The translations under genes were made by a program, and so were the position numbers. DNA of 55,127 nt from Flavobacterium psychrophilum. GTDB lineage: Bacteria > Bacteroidota > Bacteroidia > Flavobacteriales > Flavobacteriaceae. Below are positions 25,056 to 34,051 of this stretch, in pieces. The notes under the pieces are model-generated. The model had not been told where the DNA came from and searched no databases. It saw only the letters and a program-made list of their open reading frames with translations. The stretch's first letter is position 1. Every line of letters begins with the position of its first letter. The DNA lies in the NCBI GenBank assembly GCA_945874225.1, contig CAMCFT010000025.1, positions 1 through 55,127 of the forward strand, read 5' to 3'.

Positions 25056-25643
25056 TTAAATTCGGTTTAATGCGTTGTCAAAATCGGCTTTGGTATTGAT
25101 GTTTTTAAAAAAAGATGCTGCAAAGATTTCGTTGTTTTCAACAGGAATTTTTTTCAACTTGAAGTGTAAAACCATATCTTGTAATTTAACCTTTTCTTGT
25201 TGGATAAGTTGCAACCATTTGTCCTCACAATCTTTAGAATACACTCCAAATAAGGGTTCTAATTTTCCTTGATTTTCCAATAAAACTATTTGCGATTCAT
25301 TTCTGTTTTTAAAAATAAAGTCAACCGCTTCTTTATTCACAAAAGGCATATCGCAACTCACCATGAAATTTAATTTTGTTTCCGAATGCTTCAAAGCGGT
25401 GTAAATTCCGCCAGCGGGTCCAATGTCTTTTATCAAATCCGGAATTACTTCCAATCCAAATTTTTCGTATTCGGGATTATTGGAAACAATAACCAATTTG
25501 TCAAAAATGGGCAGCATTTGCTCAATGACATATTGAATCATTGCTTTACCTTCAAAAAGCAGCAAGCCTTTATCAGTGCCCATTCTGGAACTTTTTCCAC
25601 CTGCCAGAATATATCCGTTTGTGTTTTTTATTTTGGTATCCAT
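25056..25643 (-). CDS. mobA: Molybdenum cofactor guanylyltransferase
   Basis: 195 residues. The N-terminal nucleotidyl-transferase motif GYILAGGKSSRMGTDKGLL and the metal-binding VSCDMPFVN identify MobA, which joins GMP to Mo-molybdopterin to give the MGD cofactor used by DMSO-reductase-family enzymes. The molybdoenzyme at 41.4-43.6 kb is of that family, so this gene is directly relevant to it. Confidence 0.93.
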   Translation of the reverse strand: MDTKIKNTNGYILAGGKSSRMGTDKGLLLFEGKAMIQYVIEQMLPIFDKLVIVSNNPEYEKFGLEVIPDLIKDIGPAGGIYTALKHSETKLNFMVSCDMPFVNKEAVDFIFKNRNESQIVLLENQGKLEPLFGVYSKDCEDKWLQLIQQEKVKLQDMVLHFKLKKIPVENNEIFAASFFKNINTKADFDNALNRI

Positions 25644-25645
25644 AA

Positions 25646-26377
25646 TCAGGTGAAAATTAATTTTATGGAAGCAATAATTAAGACGATAGCCAATAATTTG
25701 TTCAAAAATTCACTTTTAAATTTATTGGCACCAAAATAAGAACCTGCAATTCCACCCATTAATGCAAGGACAATCATCAATCCCATTTCTGTTTTAAATT
25801 CGAAACCTTTGGTAAAAAGACCTGCTAATCCAGCAATTGAATTTACAAAGATGAACAAGGCCGAAACTGTAGCTGTTTTTTTCATATCTGCCCAGTGCAT
25901 CAGTAAAATTATCGGACTCAAAATAATGCCGCCACCTATTCCTATCATTCCTGAAAATAAGCCAATTATTGCTCCTATTAAAAGCGCAAGGGAAACATTT
26001 TGTTTTACATCGAAAGTTGCTGTTTTGAATTTAATTCCCAACAATTTCACTACAGAAAACAGCAAAAGGACCGCCAGAATTTTTTTATACAAAGCGACAT
26101 CTACAGTAATCATTCCTCCAATAAATGCTGCAGGAAAAGAAGCAAGTGCAAAAGGCCAAAATAAATTCCATTTGAAAAAACCACCGCGATAATATTGAAC
26201 AAAAGCAATCAAAGAAACAAAAATATTCAGCAACAAAGCCGTAGGTCGCATTGTTTCCGGGGCAAATGAAAAGAAAGCCATTAGTGCCAAATAGCCGCTT
26301 GCTCCGCCGTGACCCACTGAAGAATAGAGAAAAGCGACCAGCACAAGCAACACATAAAATATAATTTCTAGGTACAT
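25646..26377 (-). CDS. TauE/SafE family membrane transporter
   Basis: 243 residues from the ATG at 26377; the upstream ATG at 26428 would overlap the ModE-like gene and is rejected. About eight helices in two repeats, with VGHGGASGYLALMAF (repeat 1) and GMIGIGGGIILSPIILL (repeat 2), the TauE/SafE signature. Relatives export sulfite, sulfoacetate or other sulfur compounds. It is embedded between a ModE-like regulator and mobA. No modABC transporter is seen in the window, so a role in oxyanion or sulfur-compound transport tied to the molybdoenzyme is plausible but unproven. Confidence 0.88.
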   Translation of the reverse strand: MYLEIIFYVLLVLVAFLYSSVGHGGASGYLALMAFFSFAPETMRPTALLLNIFVSLIAFVQYYRGGFFKWNLFWPFALASFPAAFIGGMITVDVALYKKILAVLLLFSVVKLLGIKFKTATFDVKQNVSLALLIGAIIGLFSGMIGIGGGIILSPIILLMHWADMKKTATVSALFIFVNSIAGLAGLFTKGFEFKTEMGLMIVLALMGGIAGSYFGANKFKSEFLNKLLAIVLIIASIKLIFT

Positions 26378-26381
26378 ACGA

Positions 26382-26714
26382 TTAAATAGTTTTACAGATT
26401 TGCTCTTTAAAATCTTCAAAAGCGGCATTCAATTTGATATAACAAGCAATCAACTCCTCGCCTTCTTTAGTAACTACAGAACCCCCACCACTGGAACCAC
26501 CAGTGTTTTTTATTACAAGAGGAGCTTCCGAAATGGAATTCATTTTTTTGATCATTTCCCAAGCGTGCCGATAGGAAATTTTCATTTCAGTTGCAGCTGC
26601 TTTGATAGAACCCGTTTCTTTGATTTTTTCGAGTAATTCTTTTTTGCCTGAACCCATCAAATGTCCTTTACTGTTTTCTATCGAAAGATGTCCTTTGATT
26701 ATTAAATTTTTCAT
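26382..26714 (-). CDS. ModE-like winged-helix regulator without molybdate-binding domain
   Basis: 110 residues corresponding to the N-terminal LysR-type winged helix of ModE: KKELLEKIKETGSIKAAATEMKISYRHAWEMIKKMN, then TGGSSGGGSVVTKEGEELI. The C-terminal molbindin domains are missing, so any molybdate sensing must be indirect or by another protein. It is 4 bp upstream of the TauE/SafE start and probably begins a second transcript within the Moco cluster. Confidence 0.88.
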   Translation of the reverse strand: MKNLIIKGHLSIENSKGHLMGSGKKELLEKIKETGSIKAAATEMKISYRHAWEMIKKMNSISEAPLVIKNTGGSSGGGSVVTKEGEELIACYIKLNAAFEDFKEQICKTI

Positions 26715-26800
26715 ATCATTATGAATTATATTGACTAGCCCTCTTTAAAAATTTTCAAATCTTGTTGATTTTAAAAAATTAAGAATATTTTTCTTTTGAA

Positions 26801-26859
26801 ACCATTAAGATAATAAGGTTCATTAAGACTTAATTTACTAAATGGTCTTAATGGTTAAA
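26801..26859. repeat. Hairpin between moeA and the ModE-like gene
   Basis: AACCATTAAGA near 26801 pairs with TCTTAATGGTT near 26848-26858. A nested inverted segment, GTTCATTAAGACTTAAT, lies in between. It may be a dispersed palindrome or attenuate read-through from moeA into the downstream genes. Confidence 0.6.
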
Positions 26860-26864
26860 AAAAA

Positions 26865-28040
26865 TCACAAAATCATTCTCACATTTACCAAATCTCCTTT
26901 TTTGAAATTCTCGCCCTCTTCATCAAATTCTATCAGACAATCAGCAACTGCAAATGAATTCAGCTTGTAACTTTCTTGATTATTCAAAACCGTCACCGCT
27001 TTTTCTCCCATTTTCCCTTTAAGAAAATAAGTAAGTCCTGCTTTTTTATTAAAATCTTCTGCCAATGGAAATGCCATTTTCTTAAAATATTCCTTTTGTG
27101 TAAAACTGCTAATTGCCTGAACCACATATTCATAAAAACAACTCATAACCGCTGCAGGATTTCCTGGCAAGGCAAATACCAAGTTTTGATTGTGACGCCC
27201 AAAATAAAAAGGTTTTCCCGGTTTTTGTTTGATTTTGTGGAAGATTTTTTGCACCCCACATTTTTCTAATGAAGCGGGAACCAAATCATAATCACCCACC
27301 GAAACGCCGCCTGTAATAATTAAAATATCTGAACTTAGTTGATTCGAAATCGCTCTTTCAATTTCTTCTTCGACATCGTCGACCACTTCGACTGAAACAG
27401 GATTTATTCCTAATTGCTGTAAGGCTGCAATCAAACCAATTGAGTTGGATTCGAAAATTTTTCCTTCCGTAATCGTTTCATCGGCTTTGGCAAGTTCCTT
27501 TCCAGTTATAATAATACTGACGGTTGGTTTCGAAAAAACATTCACTTTATTGATGCCTATTCCTGCTAAAAAGGAAATAGCAACTGGGGACAATAATTGT
27601 CTTTCTTGCAGTGCTAATTCTCCTTTTTTTGTTTGCGAACCTTGAGGACGAACATTGGCGCCTTTGACCAAAAAAGTATCTAGAATTTGAATCATATTTC
27701 CGTCCCGACTGATTTTTTCTTGCATAACAACCGTGTCGGCACCAGGCGGAGTCGGCGCTCCTGTATAAATTCGTACAGCCTCATTTGTTCCCAATAGTTT
27801 GTTTGAATAATTTCCGGTTTGAATTTCGCCAATTACCGTTAAATTGCTTTTTTTATCCCAGTTTTCATAGGAAAAAGCATAACCATCCATAGCTGATTGA
27901 TCAAATGGGGGCGTGTCCATTACTGCATAAATCGGCTCAGCCAAAGTGCTTCCATTGGCTTCAAGCAAAGGCAACATTTTTACTTTTAAAACACTGCAAT
28001 TTTCTTCGATCAGCTGTTTGGCTTCTGTTACATTTATCAT
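26865..28040 (-). CDS. moeA: Molybdopterin molybdenumtransferase MoeA
   Basis: 391 residues from the ATG at 28040 (MINVTEAKQLIEEN), where the family alignment begins; the ATG at 28088 is rejected. Motifs: PPFDQSAMDGYAF, RIYTGAPTPPGADTVVMQE, GSQTKKGE, and the MogA-like domain ILIITGGVSVGDYD with ALPGNPAAVMSCF. It inserts molybdate into adenylylated molybdopterin. 57 bp downstream of moaA and likely co-transcribed. Confidence 0.95.
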   Translation of the reverse strand: MINVTEAKQLIEENCSVLKVKMLPLLEANGSTLAEPIYAVMDTPPFDQSAMDGYAFSYENWDKKSNLTVIGEIQTGNYSNKLLGTNEAVRIYTGAPTPPGADTVVMQEKISRDGNMIQILDTFLVKGANVRPQGSQTKKGELALQERQLLSPVAISFLAGIGINKVNVFSKPTVSIIITGKELAKADETITEGKIFESNSIGLIAALQQLGINPVSVEVVDDVEEEIERAISNQLSSDILIITGGVSVGDYDLVPASLEKCGVQKIFHKIKQKPGKPFYFGRHNQNLVFALPGNPAAVMSCFYEYVVQAISSFTQKEYFKKMAFPLAEDFNKKAGLTYFLKGKMGEKAVTVLNNQESYKLNSFAVADCLIEFDEEGENFKKGDLVNVRMIL

Positions 28041-28097
28041 ATTATCATTTATTTTCCGATATGCCAAAAAAGGAATAACGGTGTTCAAAAAAAAGGT

Positions 28098-29078
28098 TTA
28101 TCCTCCTATGTTTATCATACTTCTATTGGCAATTTTTGTGGCATCAATTTTTGTATAATCGCCTTCAAATTGTCCGCCCAAAGCTTCGGCTTTACTGGCG
28201 ACACATTGTTTTATTATTGGCACAATATCTTCTGAATTCCGTAATGCAGACAAAATATCGGCTTCGCCTTTTGAAAATAAACAATTTTTCATTTTGCCAT
28301 CAGCGGTCAATCGCATTCGGTTACAATTGCTACAAAACGGAGCGCTCATCGTGCTAATAACAGCAAAAGTGCCTTCGTGACCAAAGGGTTTGAATTTTTT
28401 GGCAGTTTCATTCAAGCCGTCTTTCATTCGGATGAAACTGTATTTTGTTGACGCAACATCTAAAATTTCCTGATAACTAAATACTTTTTGGGTGTTCCAT
28501 TGGTTTTTATCAAAGGGCATAAACTCAATGAATCTTACGTGAATGGGTTGATTTTTCGTCCATTCAATAAAATTGAGTATTTCAGCATCATTTACACCTC
28601 GCATTACGACGGTGTTTATTTTTACGTGAAACCCTTCGTCGATGAGTTGCTGGATATTGTTCCAAACTTTTTCGAAAACGTTGCGCTTGGTAATACTAAA
28701 AAACTGGTCTTTATCGAGCGTGTCAAGACTTAAATTAATCGATTTTATTCCTGCTTTTTTAAAAACCTCGATAAACTCATTTGTTCGCAAACCGTTGGTG
28801 GTTAAAGTAAGTTCAATTGGGTATTTTGAAAGTGCCAATAATATTTTTTCAGCATCTTTTCGAACGAGAGGTTCTCCTCCGGTAAGGCGTATTTTTTGGA
28901 CACCCATTTTTACAAATTCACAGGCGATGGTATCGATTTCGTCCACCGTCATCAAGTTTAAAGAAGGCATAAAAGAGGTGTTTTCGTCTGGAATGCAATA
29001 CTGACATCGAAAATTGCAAACATCGGTAAGCGAAATCCGAAGGTAATCGTGTGCTCTTCCAAAATTATCTTTCAACAT
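28098..29078 (-). CDS. moaA: GTP 3',8-cyclase MoaA
   Basis: 326-residue radical SAM enzyme starting Moco synthesis. N-terminal cluster Cys C21, C25, C28 (CNFRCQYC), SAM-binding LTGGEPLVR, and the C-terminal GTP-binding cluster CSNCNRMRL...C. The C-terminal Gly-Gly (INIGG), needed for activity in this family, is present. First gene of the Moco cluster. A weak TAAATTTG -7 candidate lies on the minus strand at 29159-29152. Confidence 0.96.
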   Translation of the reverse strand: MLKDNFGRAHDYLRISLTDVCNFRCQYCIPDENTSFMPSLNLMTVDEIDTIACEFVKMGVQKIRLTGGEPLVRKDAEKILLALSKYPIELTLTTNGLRTNEFIEVFKKAGIKSINLSLDTLDKDQFFSITKRNVFEKVWNNIQQLIDEGFHVKINTVVMRGVNDAEILNFIEWTKNQPIHVRFIEFMPFDKNQWNTQKVFSYQEILDVASTKYSFIRMKDGLNETAKKFKPFGHEGTFAVISTMSAPFCSNCNRMRLTADGKMKNCLFSKGEADILSALRNSEDIVPIIKQCVASKAEALGGQFEGDYTKIDATKIANRSMINIGG

Positions 29079-29280
29079 ATTTAATAATTTTTCTGTTTTT
29101 CGGCCTATTTATAGGGCTTCACAACATTTGTGAATTGACTTTATTTTGAATCAAATTTAGGCATAATTTTTAAATTCATTCGGAGTTATTATAAATATTT
29201 CAGGTATTTTCATTGATTCATTTTCCAGTTATTCTTAAAGAAAATTTTACCTTGAGTTCAATCTATTATTGCTAACAAAA

Positions 29281-29307
29281 AGCCACGAATTACAAAAATT
29301 CGTGGCT
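29281..29307 (-). terminator. Terminator after the exported rhodanese gene
   Basis: AGCCACGAATT-ACAAA-AATTCGTGGCT, an 11-bp perfect stem followed on the minus strand by TTTTTG. It separates the sulfur locus from the Moco cluster. Confidence 0.9.
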
Positions 29308-29340
29308 AAAAACAATTAAACAAAAATATAAAAAATAAAA

Positions 29341-30210
29341 CTACTTCACACTAAGCTTACCAAGGTAATCCCATTCAGCATAAGCACCTTTGTAATTTTT
29401 TACGTTTTTGAAACCTAAAATATTGGTCATATATGTATAAAGCGTTGCTCCTTTTATTCCTGTTTTACAGTATAATAAATAGGTTTTTTCAGGAGAAAGC
29501 TCTATTCCTGCTAATTTTTTAAATTCATCTGGAGAAATAAAGACATTTGTTCCCGTTTTGACTAAACTTTCGTAAGGAATATTAATTGCTCCTTTTATAT
29601 GCCCATTGCTGTACGTACTTTTTTCATTTCTTATACCATTGAATTCATCTGGCGTACGAGCGTCAATGATTACCACATTAGGATTGCCAATTGCTGATTC
29701 AACATAAGCTGCGTCGGCATTGATTTCGGGAACCAAATTTACAGTAAACGTTTTTGCTTTTACCGTTGGCACTTCCGAAGTCAATTTTATGCGCGCATCC
29801 CTAAAGGCATTCATTTCTTTGTGCAATACTTTTACATCTTTGGCACCTAAATATTTAAAAATCCAATAAACTAAAGTTGCGTATTTCTGAGTTCCTTCGT
29901 CGTAAACCACGATAGAATCGTCATTTGAAACGCCTTTATTGCCTAAGATTTTGGCAACATCTTCTAAAGGCAACATCGAACCATCAATTTTTGGATCTTT
30001 TTCATTTAGAATAATATAAGGAATATTGATTGCGCCTTCGATATGGGATTGAGCATACAATTTATCTTTGCTGGCATCAACAACTACCAAATTGGGTTTT
30101 TCTTTTTTCAAAGCGATAAATTCTTGGGCAGTAATCAGGTCTTGGGCAAAAGCGTTGGTTAGACATAAAATAGTTATCAATAAGAAACTGAATAATTTTG
30201 TTGCATTCAT
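29341..30210 (-). CDS. Exported two-domain rhodanese (thiosulfate sulfurtransferase type)
   Basis: 289 residues with a signal peptide (MNATKLFSFLLITILCLTNAFA-Q), hence periplasmic. The N-terminal rhodanese domain (~25-140) has no Cys at its loop (VVYDEGTQKY). The C-terminal domain (~165-285) has the active Cys248 in YCKTGIKG. This matches the SseA/TST pattern with one active and one inactive domain. It would move sulfane sulfur between donors and thiols. Downstream of the porin but behind its own terminator-separated unit; it is the last gene of the sulfur locus on this side. Confidence 0.88.
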   Translation of the reverse strand: MNATKLFSFLLITILCLTNAFAQDLITAQEFIALKKEKPNLVVVDASKDKLYAQSHIEGAINIPYIILNEKDPKIDGSMLPLEDVAKILGNKGVSNDDSIVVYDEGTQKYATLVYWIFKYLGAKDVKVLHKEMNAFRDARIKLTSEVPTVKAKTFTVNLVPEINADAAYVESAIGNPNVVIIDARTPDEFNGIRNEKSTYSNGHIKGAINIPYESLVKTGTNVFISPDEFKKLAGIELSPEKTYLLYCKTGIKGATLYTYMTNILGFKNVKNYKGAYAEWDYLGKLSVK

Positions 30211-30237
30211 AGCATTTTATTTTTTGAGTTTAAAAAA

Positions 30238-30271
30238 AGTGTGAGTACTATAATTTTATACTACTCACACT
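30238..30271 (-). terminator. Terminator after the porin gene
   Basis: AGTGTGAGTA and TA-CTCACACT arms around an AT-rich loop; on the minus strand a T7 run follows. Confidence 0.85.
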
Positions 30272-30283
30272 CTAATTTTAGTG

Positions 30284-31402
30284 TTATTTAATTACGATTT
30301 GCATTTGAATTTGCAAAACATCTTGGTATGGGGTTCCATAAGGGATTGTAGCATCGGCATAATTGTATTGATAATTAACCTGCAATCTGGTCCATTCGTT
30401 GAAAAAGTAATTTATTCCAGTAGTCCATTTTATTGCCGAATTCCCACTGATACTATTATCAGCATCGTAAGTTTCATATTTTAATACTGGTTCCAATTTC
30501 CATTTTGTTTTGTATAAAGCGGTAAAATAATATCCGCTTCTGTCTACTGAGCCTTCTAAAGTTGTGACTTCGCCACCGCAACCGCCACCAGTTGTGTAGG
30601 AACCTTCATCTGTTCCTTTGATATATTCACCTTGAAAAGTAAAATTTTTGTATTTTACTAAAGCATCAAATCCTAATCTGGTGCGGGAATCTGGTTTAGT
30701 AGCTGTAGTAGAAACAGGCGCGAATTTTCCGGTTTGATAACTTCCACCAAAAGTGATGTATTTGCTTGGAGTAAACGTTAATCTGGAAATATAAGTCATA
30801 TAATTATCGTTCAAAGGTTTGTATTCAGTAGCATCACCAATCACATCTCTACCTTCACCATTCATAATAGCAAATTGGTAACCAATTACGTCTTTGACTC
30901 CTGCTCCCATTTTTATTTTATCGCCAGTTCCTCCTAAGATGGTTATACCCATATCTCGGATAGGCCCAGCTAATTGATTTACAACTTCAGAACGATCTAT
31001 GGTATATAATTTATGACAACCTTGTATTTGTTCCGCACCGAAAGGACTTTTAAATTGACCCACTGCAGCTTTAAAATATTCGCCATAACGGTCATAAGAA
31101 ACATAGGCATCACAGATTCCAAATCCAGCTGCAGGAGCAAACTCCATAATGAAGTAATACGAAAAGTCGTAAGGAATATTCCCCATCACTCCTAGCCTTG
31201 CTCGGTTAAAAAAGTAGCCATTCGTGTCTAAACTCGATGTTCTATCGCCATTTACACCTGTATAAGTGTGCTCGTATTGAGGCTGTATAAATCCCCATAA
31301 TTTGATGCCATCTCCTTCACCAGGACTTTCGCAACCTTGTGAATAACCCATTTGAAATGCAAATGCTATTGCAAAAAATAGTACTATTTTTATTGATTTC
31401 AT
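30284..31402 (-). CDS. Porin of the OprO/OprP (phosphate-selective porin) type
   Basis: 372 residues with a signal peptide ending near FQMGYSQG. Repeating amphipathic strands and a terminal strand (VLQIQMQIVIK) fit a 16-18-strand outer-membrane barrel. N-terminal features IKLWGFIQPQYEHTYTG and FNRARLGVMGNIPYDFSYY are typical of OprO/P-family proteins, which favour anions. In this locus it may admit thiosulfate, sulfate or other sulfur oxyanions (inference). It follows the lipoprotein rhodanese by 97 bp and probably shares its transcript. Confidence 0.85.
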   Translation of the reverse strand: MKSIKIVLFFAIAFAFQMGYSQGCESPGEGDGIKLWGFIQPQYEHTYTGVNGDRTSSLDTNGYFFNRARLGVMGNIPYDFSYYFIMEFAPAAGFGICDAYVSYDRYGEYFKAAVGQFKSPFGAEQIQGCHKLYTIDRSEVVNQLAGPIRDMGITILGGTGDKIKMGAGVKDVIGYQFAIMNGEGRDVIGDATEYKPLNDNYMTYISRLTFTPSKYITFGGSYQTGKFAPVSTTATKPDSRTRLGFDALVKYKNFTFQGEYIKGTDEGSYTTGGGCGGEVTTLEGSVDRSGYYFTALYKTKWKLEPVLKYETYDADNSISGNSAIKWTTGINYFFNEWTRLQVNYQYNYADATIPYGTPYQDVLQIQMQIVIK

Positions 31403-31499
31403 AATAATGATTTTTAATTTTAGATGTAATAGTTTTCAAAAAAAGTTGAATGACTATTACAATTTTTGGTTTGATTATTGGATTAAATGTTTTAAAAAA

Positions 31500-32528
31500 T
31501 TAAATTGGAGCAACATAAGTTCCATCGGTTTTATAATACCCAAAGTTGTTATCCCAAGCGCTTAGATCCCCTTGCCAAGTCGATTTTCTGATAGTCACTG
31601 AACCATTTTTCATAGTATCCCATATAATTCCGTTGGCACCATAGCTTAAACTTTTAGCATTGTCAAAACCTACAACATTCAACCAAGCTGAAGAAATAGA
31701 GGAAGTTTGACCGGTGTAACAATAGGTCACTAAGGTTGTGGCTGCGGGATTAAATTTGTTCAATCCATCAATTGTCAATCCGTCTGCAAAATCTATTCTG
31801 TAGGCACTAGTAATATGTCCATAAGTATCCCAATCCGCTTGCGCCCATTTATTATTGATAAAATAATTAGTTGGATTTGCTAAAACATCGGTTTTAGAAA
31901 CTGTCCAAGCTATATTGGCTAAAGCTATGGCAATTCGTGCTTTAAGAATTTCTTCTCCTGTAGTTTTTCCTGTAGTTAAAACAGGAGATTTAAATTGAGA
32001 AACTGCTGCTGGTGCACCTGTTGTAACCCAATTGGCGTGATTTAATTGAGCCGTATTGGAAGTCCATTTTGCTTGGAAAGCAGAATGCCATCCTGCCATT
32101 CCCCATTTTAAAACATGTGAGGTATAACCACTTAATCTCAAAAAAGCGACAGCACGAGCTGCTGTTTGTCCGGTGTAACACACTACCAAAATAGGTTTGG
32201 TTCCAGCAATAGGTGCAGCAGTCAATATGTTGGCCAAAGCCACATTTACCGCTCCTTTTATATGCCCATTATCAAAATCTACCGCAGAACGAATGTCCAT
32301 TACATAATAATCAGGAACGGAATAGTCGGTAACATTTACATTTATTGTATTTGCTGCTTTTACCCAAGTGGCATCAACTACATTGGCAAAATCTTTCCCG
32401 GTGCTTTTCATATACTCTGTAAGAATAGTATATTCATCAACACTTGCTTCTTCATATTCCCTACAACTTGTAGCTACAAATAGAGGTATAATTACCGCTA
32501 TTAATAAAATTGAAATTCTTTTTCTCAT
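31500..32528 (-). CDS. Lipoprotein with two catalytic rhodanese domains
   Basis: 342 residues. Lipobox FVATSC puts the lipid on Cys22. Two rhodanese domains (~60-150 and ~195-320) each keep a catalytic Cys in near-identical loops: VVCYTGQTAARA (C117) and TYCYTGQTSSIS (C270). Unlike classical TST proteins, both domains look active. It would be tethered in the envelope and handle sulfane sulfur from thiosulfate or polysulfide. Transcribed divergently from the Crp/Fnr regulator, probably together with the porin downstream. Confidence 0.88.
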   Translation of the reverse strand: MRKRISILLIAVIIPLFVATSCREYEEASVDEYTILTEYMKSTGKDFANVVDATWVKAANTINVNVTDYSVPDYYVMDIRSAVDFDNGHIKGAVNVALANILTAAPIAGTKPILVVCYTGQTAARAVAFLRLSGYTSHVLKWGMAGWHSAFQAKWTSNTAQLNHANWVTTGAPAAVSQFKSPVLTTGKTTGEEILKARIAIALANIAWTVSKTDVLANPTNYFINNKWAQADWDTYGHITSAYRIDFADGLTIDGLNKFNPAATTLVTYCYTGQTSSISSAWLNVVGFDNAKSLSYGANGIIWDTMKNGSVTIRKSTWQGDLSAWDNNFGYYKTDGTYVAPI

Positions 32529-32583
32529 GATGTTTAGAAATTAATTTAATTGTTAATAAACTATTGGTTAATTTGGTTATTGT

Positions 32584-32603
32584 GTAAAATAGATGTATTT
32601 TAC
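32584..32603. promoter_or_regulatory. Dyad GTAAAATA-N4-TATTTTAC upstream of the lipoprotein rhodanese
   Basis: A perfect 8+8 bp inverted repeat with a 4-bp centre in the divergent intergenic region, 56 bp upstream of the rhodanese ATG. Candidate operator, possibly for the neighbouring Crp/Fnr protein. Confidence 0.5.
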
Positions 32604-32645
32604 TGATACAAATTTCCGAAATATTAAAAATTTACAACAACTAAG

Positions 32646-32740
32646 ACTGTTGGAATAAAACAGTTTTTTATCTTAAATTTATCAGTTCAAAAGTTGATAA
32701 ATATCAATTTTAAATATGTATTTTTGTTGAATAAAACAGT
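32646..32740. promoter_or_regulatory. Repeated TGTTG(G)AATAAAACAGT sites and promoter of the Crp/Fnr gene
   Basis: The motif TGTTGGAATAAAACAGT at 32648-32664 (within an ACTGTT-N7-AACAGT dyad) recurs as TGTTGAATAAAACAGT at 32725-32740. The second copy overlaps the end of a promoter made of TTG (32694-32696) and TATTTTTG (32719-32726). This suggests autoregulation of the downstream regulator. Confidence 0.55.
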
Positions 32741-32746
32741 AGAAAT

Positions 32747-33427
32747 ATGTTATTAGATTGCTTAAGAGATATCAAACATAGTCACGCATTTAACTTGTTA
32801 AGTGAATCCGATGCAGCCATTTTAAATAAAAATAAAAAGACCCTATTTTATAAAAAAAATGACATTATTCTCAAACAAGGTACCGTTGCCAATAGTATCG
32901 TTTTTAGCAAAACTGGGTTTTTTAAACTGGGTATGGAAGGCAATCAAAAAAATGTTATCTTAATTCTTAAAGGGAATCAAACTTTTTTGGGATTATCGAG
33001 TTTGTTTTGTGAAGAAAAAATTTATTTATACACTGTTACCGCTACTGAAGATTGCGAAGTGGACATTTATGATAATGCATCATTCAAAGAAGTATTAAGT
33101 AGAAATGTGGCTTTCTCTAACGAAATTATCAAATTCCTGAATCATAATTCATCGCGTATTTTTAAGCGTTTTATGAATATGATGGAAAAAAATTCTCGGG
33201 GAAAAGTAGCTTTTATGTTGGTTTGTATGGCGAATAGTGTTTATTTCAATAACGAATACACGATGTCACTCAGTCGTCAAGATATGGCTGATTTTTTAGG
33301 TCTTTCTATGGAAAATGTGATTCGAATTATAAAAGAATTAGAAAATGACGGTTTAATCGAGGTCAACGGAAAATCTTTCAAATTAGTCAATATCGAAAGT
33401 TTACATAAAGTTGGGGAATTTGGCTGA
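32747..33427 (+). CDS. Crp/Fnr family transcriptional regulator
   Basis: 226 residues: a cyclic-nucleotide-binding-type beta barrel (about 20-135), a dimer helix, and a C-terminal helix-turn-helix (SLSRQDMADFLGLSMENVIRI, residues ~175-195). There are two cysteines in the first 110 residues but no N-terminal FNR-type Cys cluster, so oxygen sensing through a 4Fe-4S cluster is unlikely. It is the only regulator of this kind here, lying between the two arms of the sulfur locus, and is its likely controller (inference). Divergent from the rhodanese/porin genes. Confidence 0.9.
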   Translation: MLLDCLRDIKHSHAFNLLSESDAAILNKNKKTLFYKKNDIILKQGTVANSIVFSKTGFFKLGMEGNQKNVILILKGNQTFLGLSSLFCEEKIYLYTVTATEDCEVDIYDNASFKEVLSRNVAFSNEIIKFLNHNSSRIFKRFMNMMEKNSRGKVAFMLVCMANSVYFNNEYTMSLSRQDMADFLGLSMENVIRIIKELENDGLIEVNGKSFKLVNIESLHKVGEFG

Positions 33428-33552
33428 TTTTACTATAAGTTGAAAACAACTAGTACTATCACTACATTAAAATGTCTTAATTCTAAATAGTTTAATCCGA
33501 GTTGAGAGAATTATTCTTGAATTAAGACCTAGTTTAAACATTTTTTTTCTAG

Positions 33553-34047
33553 TTAACAAAATCTACCGTCGTCTTTTATGGTTGTTATTTCAATAACTGC
33601 CTTTTCATACCAACCTATTTTATCTGCTTTTCGAACATCAAAAGCAGGAACAAAAGGCTTGATGTCAAGCAAAGGTGTACCATCAATAATGTCAACTCCA
33701 GTTATATGGAGTATATTGCCATCAACTTTTTCGAGTCGAACAACCGAAAACCCAATTGGATTAGGCCTTCCGGGGGATCTGGTAGCAAAAACACCATGTT
33801 CTGCAGTGTCTAAAAAAGGAATCACTTTTAATGGTGATTTTTTTATCAAGTGCATATGAAAAATCAAGATGATGTGTGAAAACCCTTCAATATCAGTTAA
33901 CCCTTCTACATATTCTTCAAAAACTTCAACCGTAGCTTTGCTGTTGGGCGAAGCCACAGGTTGAATTGGTGTTCCTATTGAATCCTTGAAAGGTGAATTT
34001 ACAATCCCAATAGGTTGATATGAAATTGAACTCTCTTTTTTATCCAC
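33553..34047 (-). CDS. TrmO-type tRNA (t6A37-N6) methyltransferase family protein
   Basis: 164 residues. It starts YQPIGIVNSPFKDSIGTPIQP and has DIEGFSHIILIFHMH, TRSPGRPNPIGFSVVRL and DIIDGTPLLDIKPFVP, the TsaA/TrmO (YaeB/UPF0066) beta-barrel core that methylates N6 of t6A37 with SAM. It lacks the C-terminal extension of E. coli TrmO. It is last in a DUF134-NifX-TrmO trio, 4 bp behind the NifX-like gene. Members in such clusters may not be tRNA enzymes. Confidence 0.85.
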   Translation of the reverse strand: MDKKESSISYQPIGIVNSPFKDSIGTPIQPVASPNSKATVEVFEEYVEGLTDIEGFSHIILIFHMHLIKKSPLKVIPFLDTAEHGVFATRSPGRPNPIGFSVVRLEKVDGNILHITGVDIIDGTPLLDIKPFVPAFDVRKADKIGWYEKAVIEITTIKDDGRFC

Positions 34048-34051
34048 TCAA

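Noticed and set aside
26378..26428. Longer start for the TauE/SafE protein
   Set aside because: It would overlap the end of the ModE-like gene, and the extra residues are not membrane sequence.
28041..28088. Longer start for MoeA
   Set aside because: Family alignment begins at MINVTEAK; the extra 16 residues have no match.
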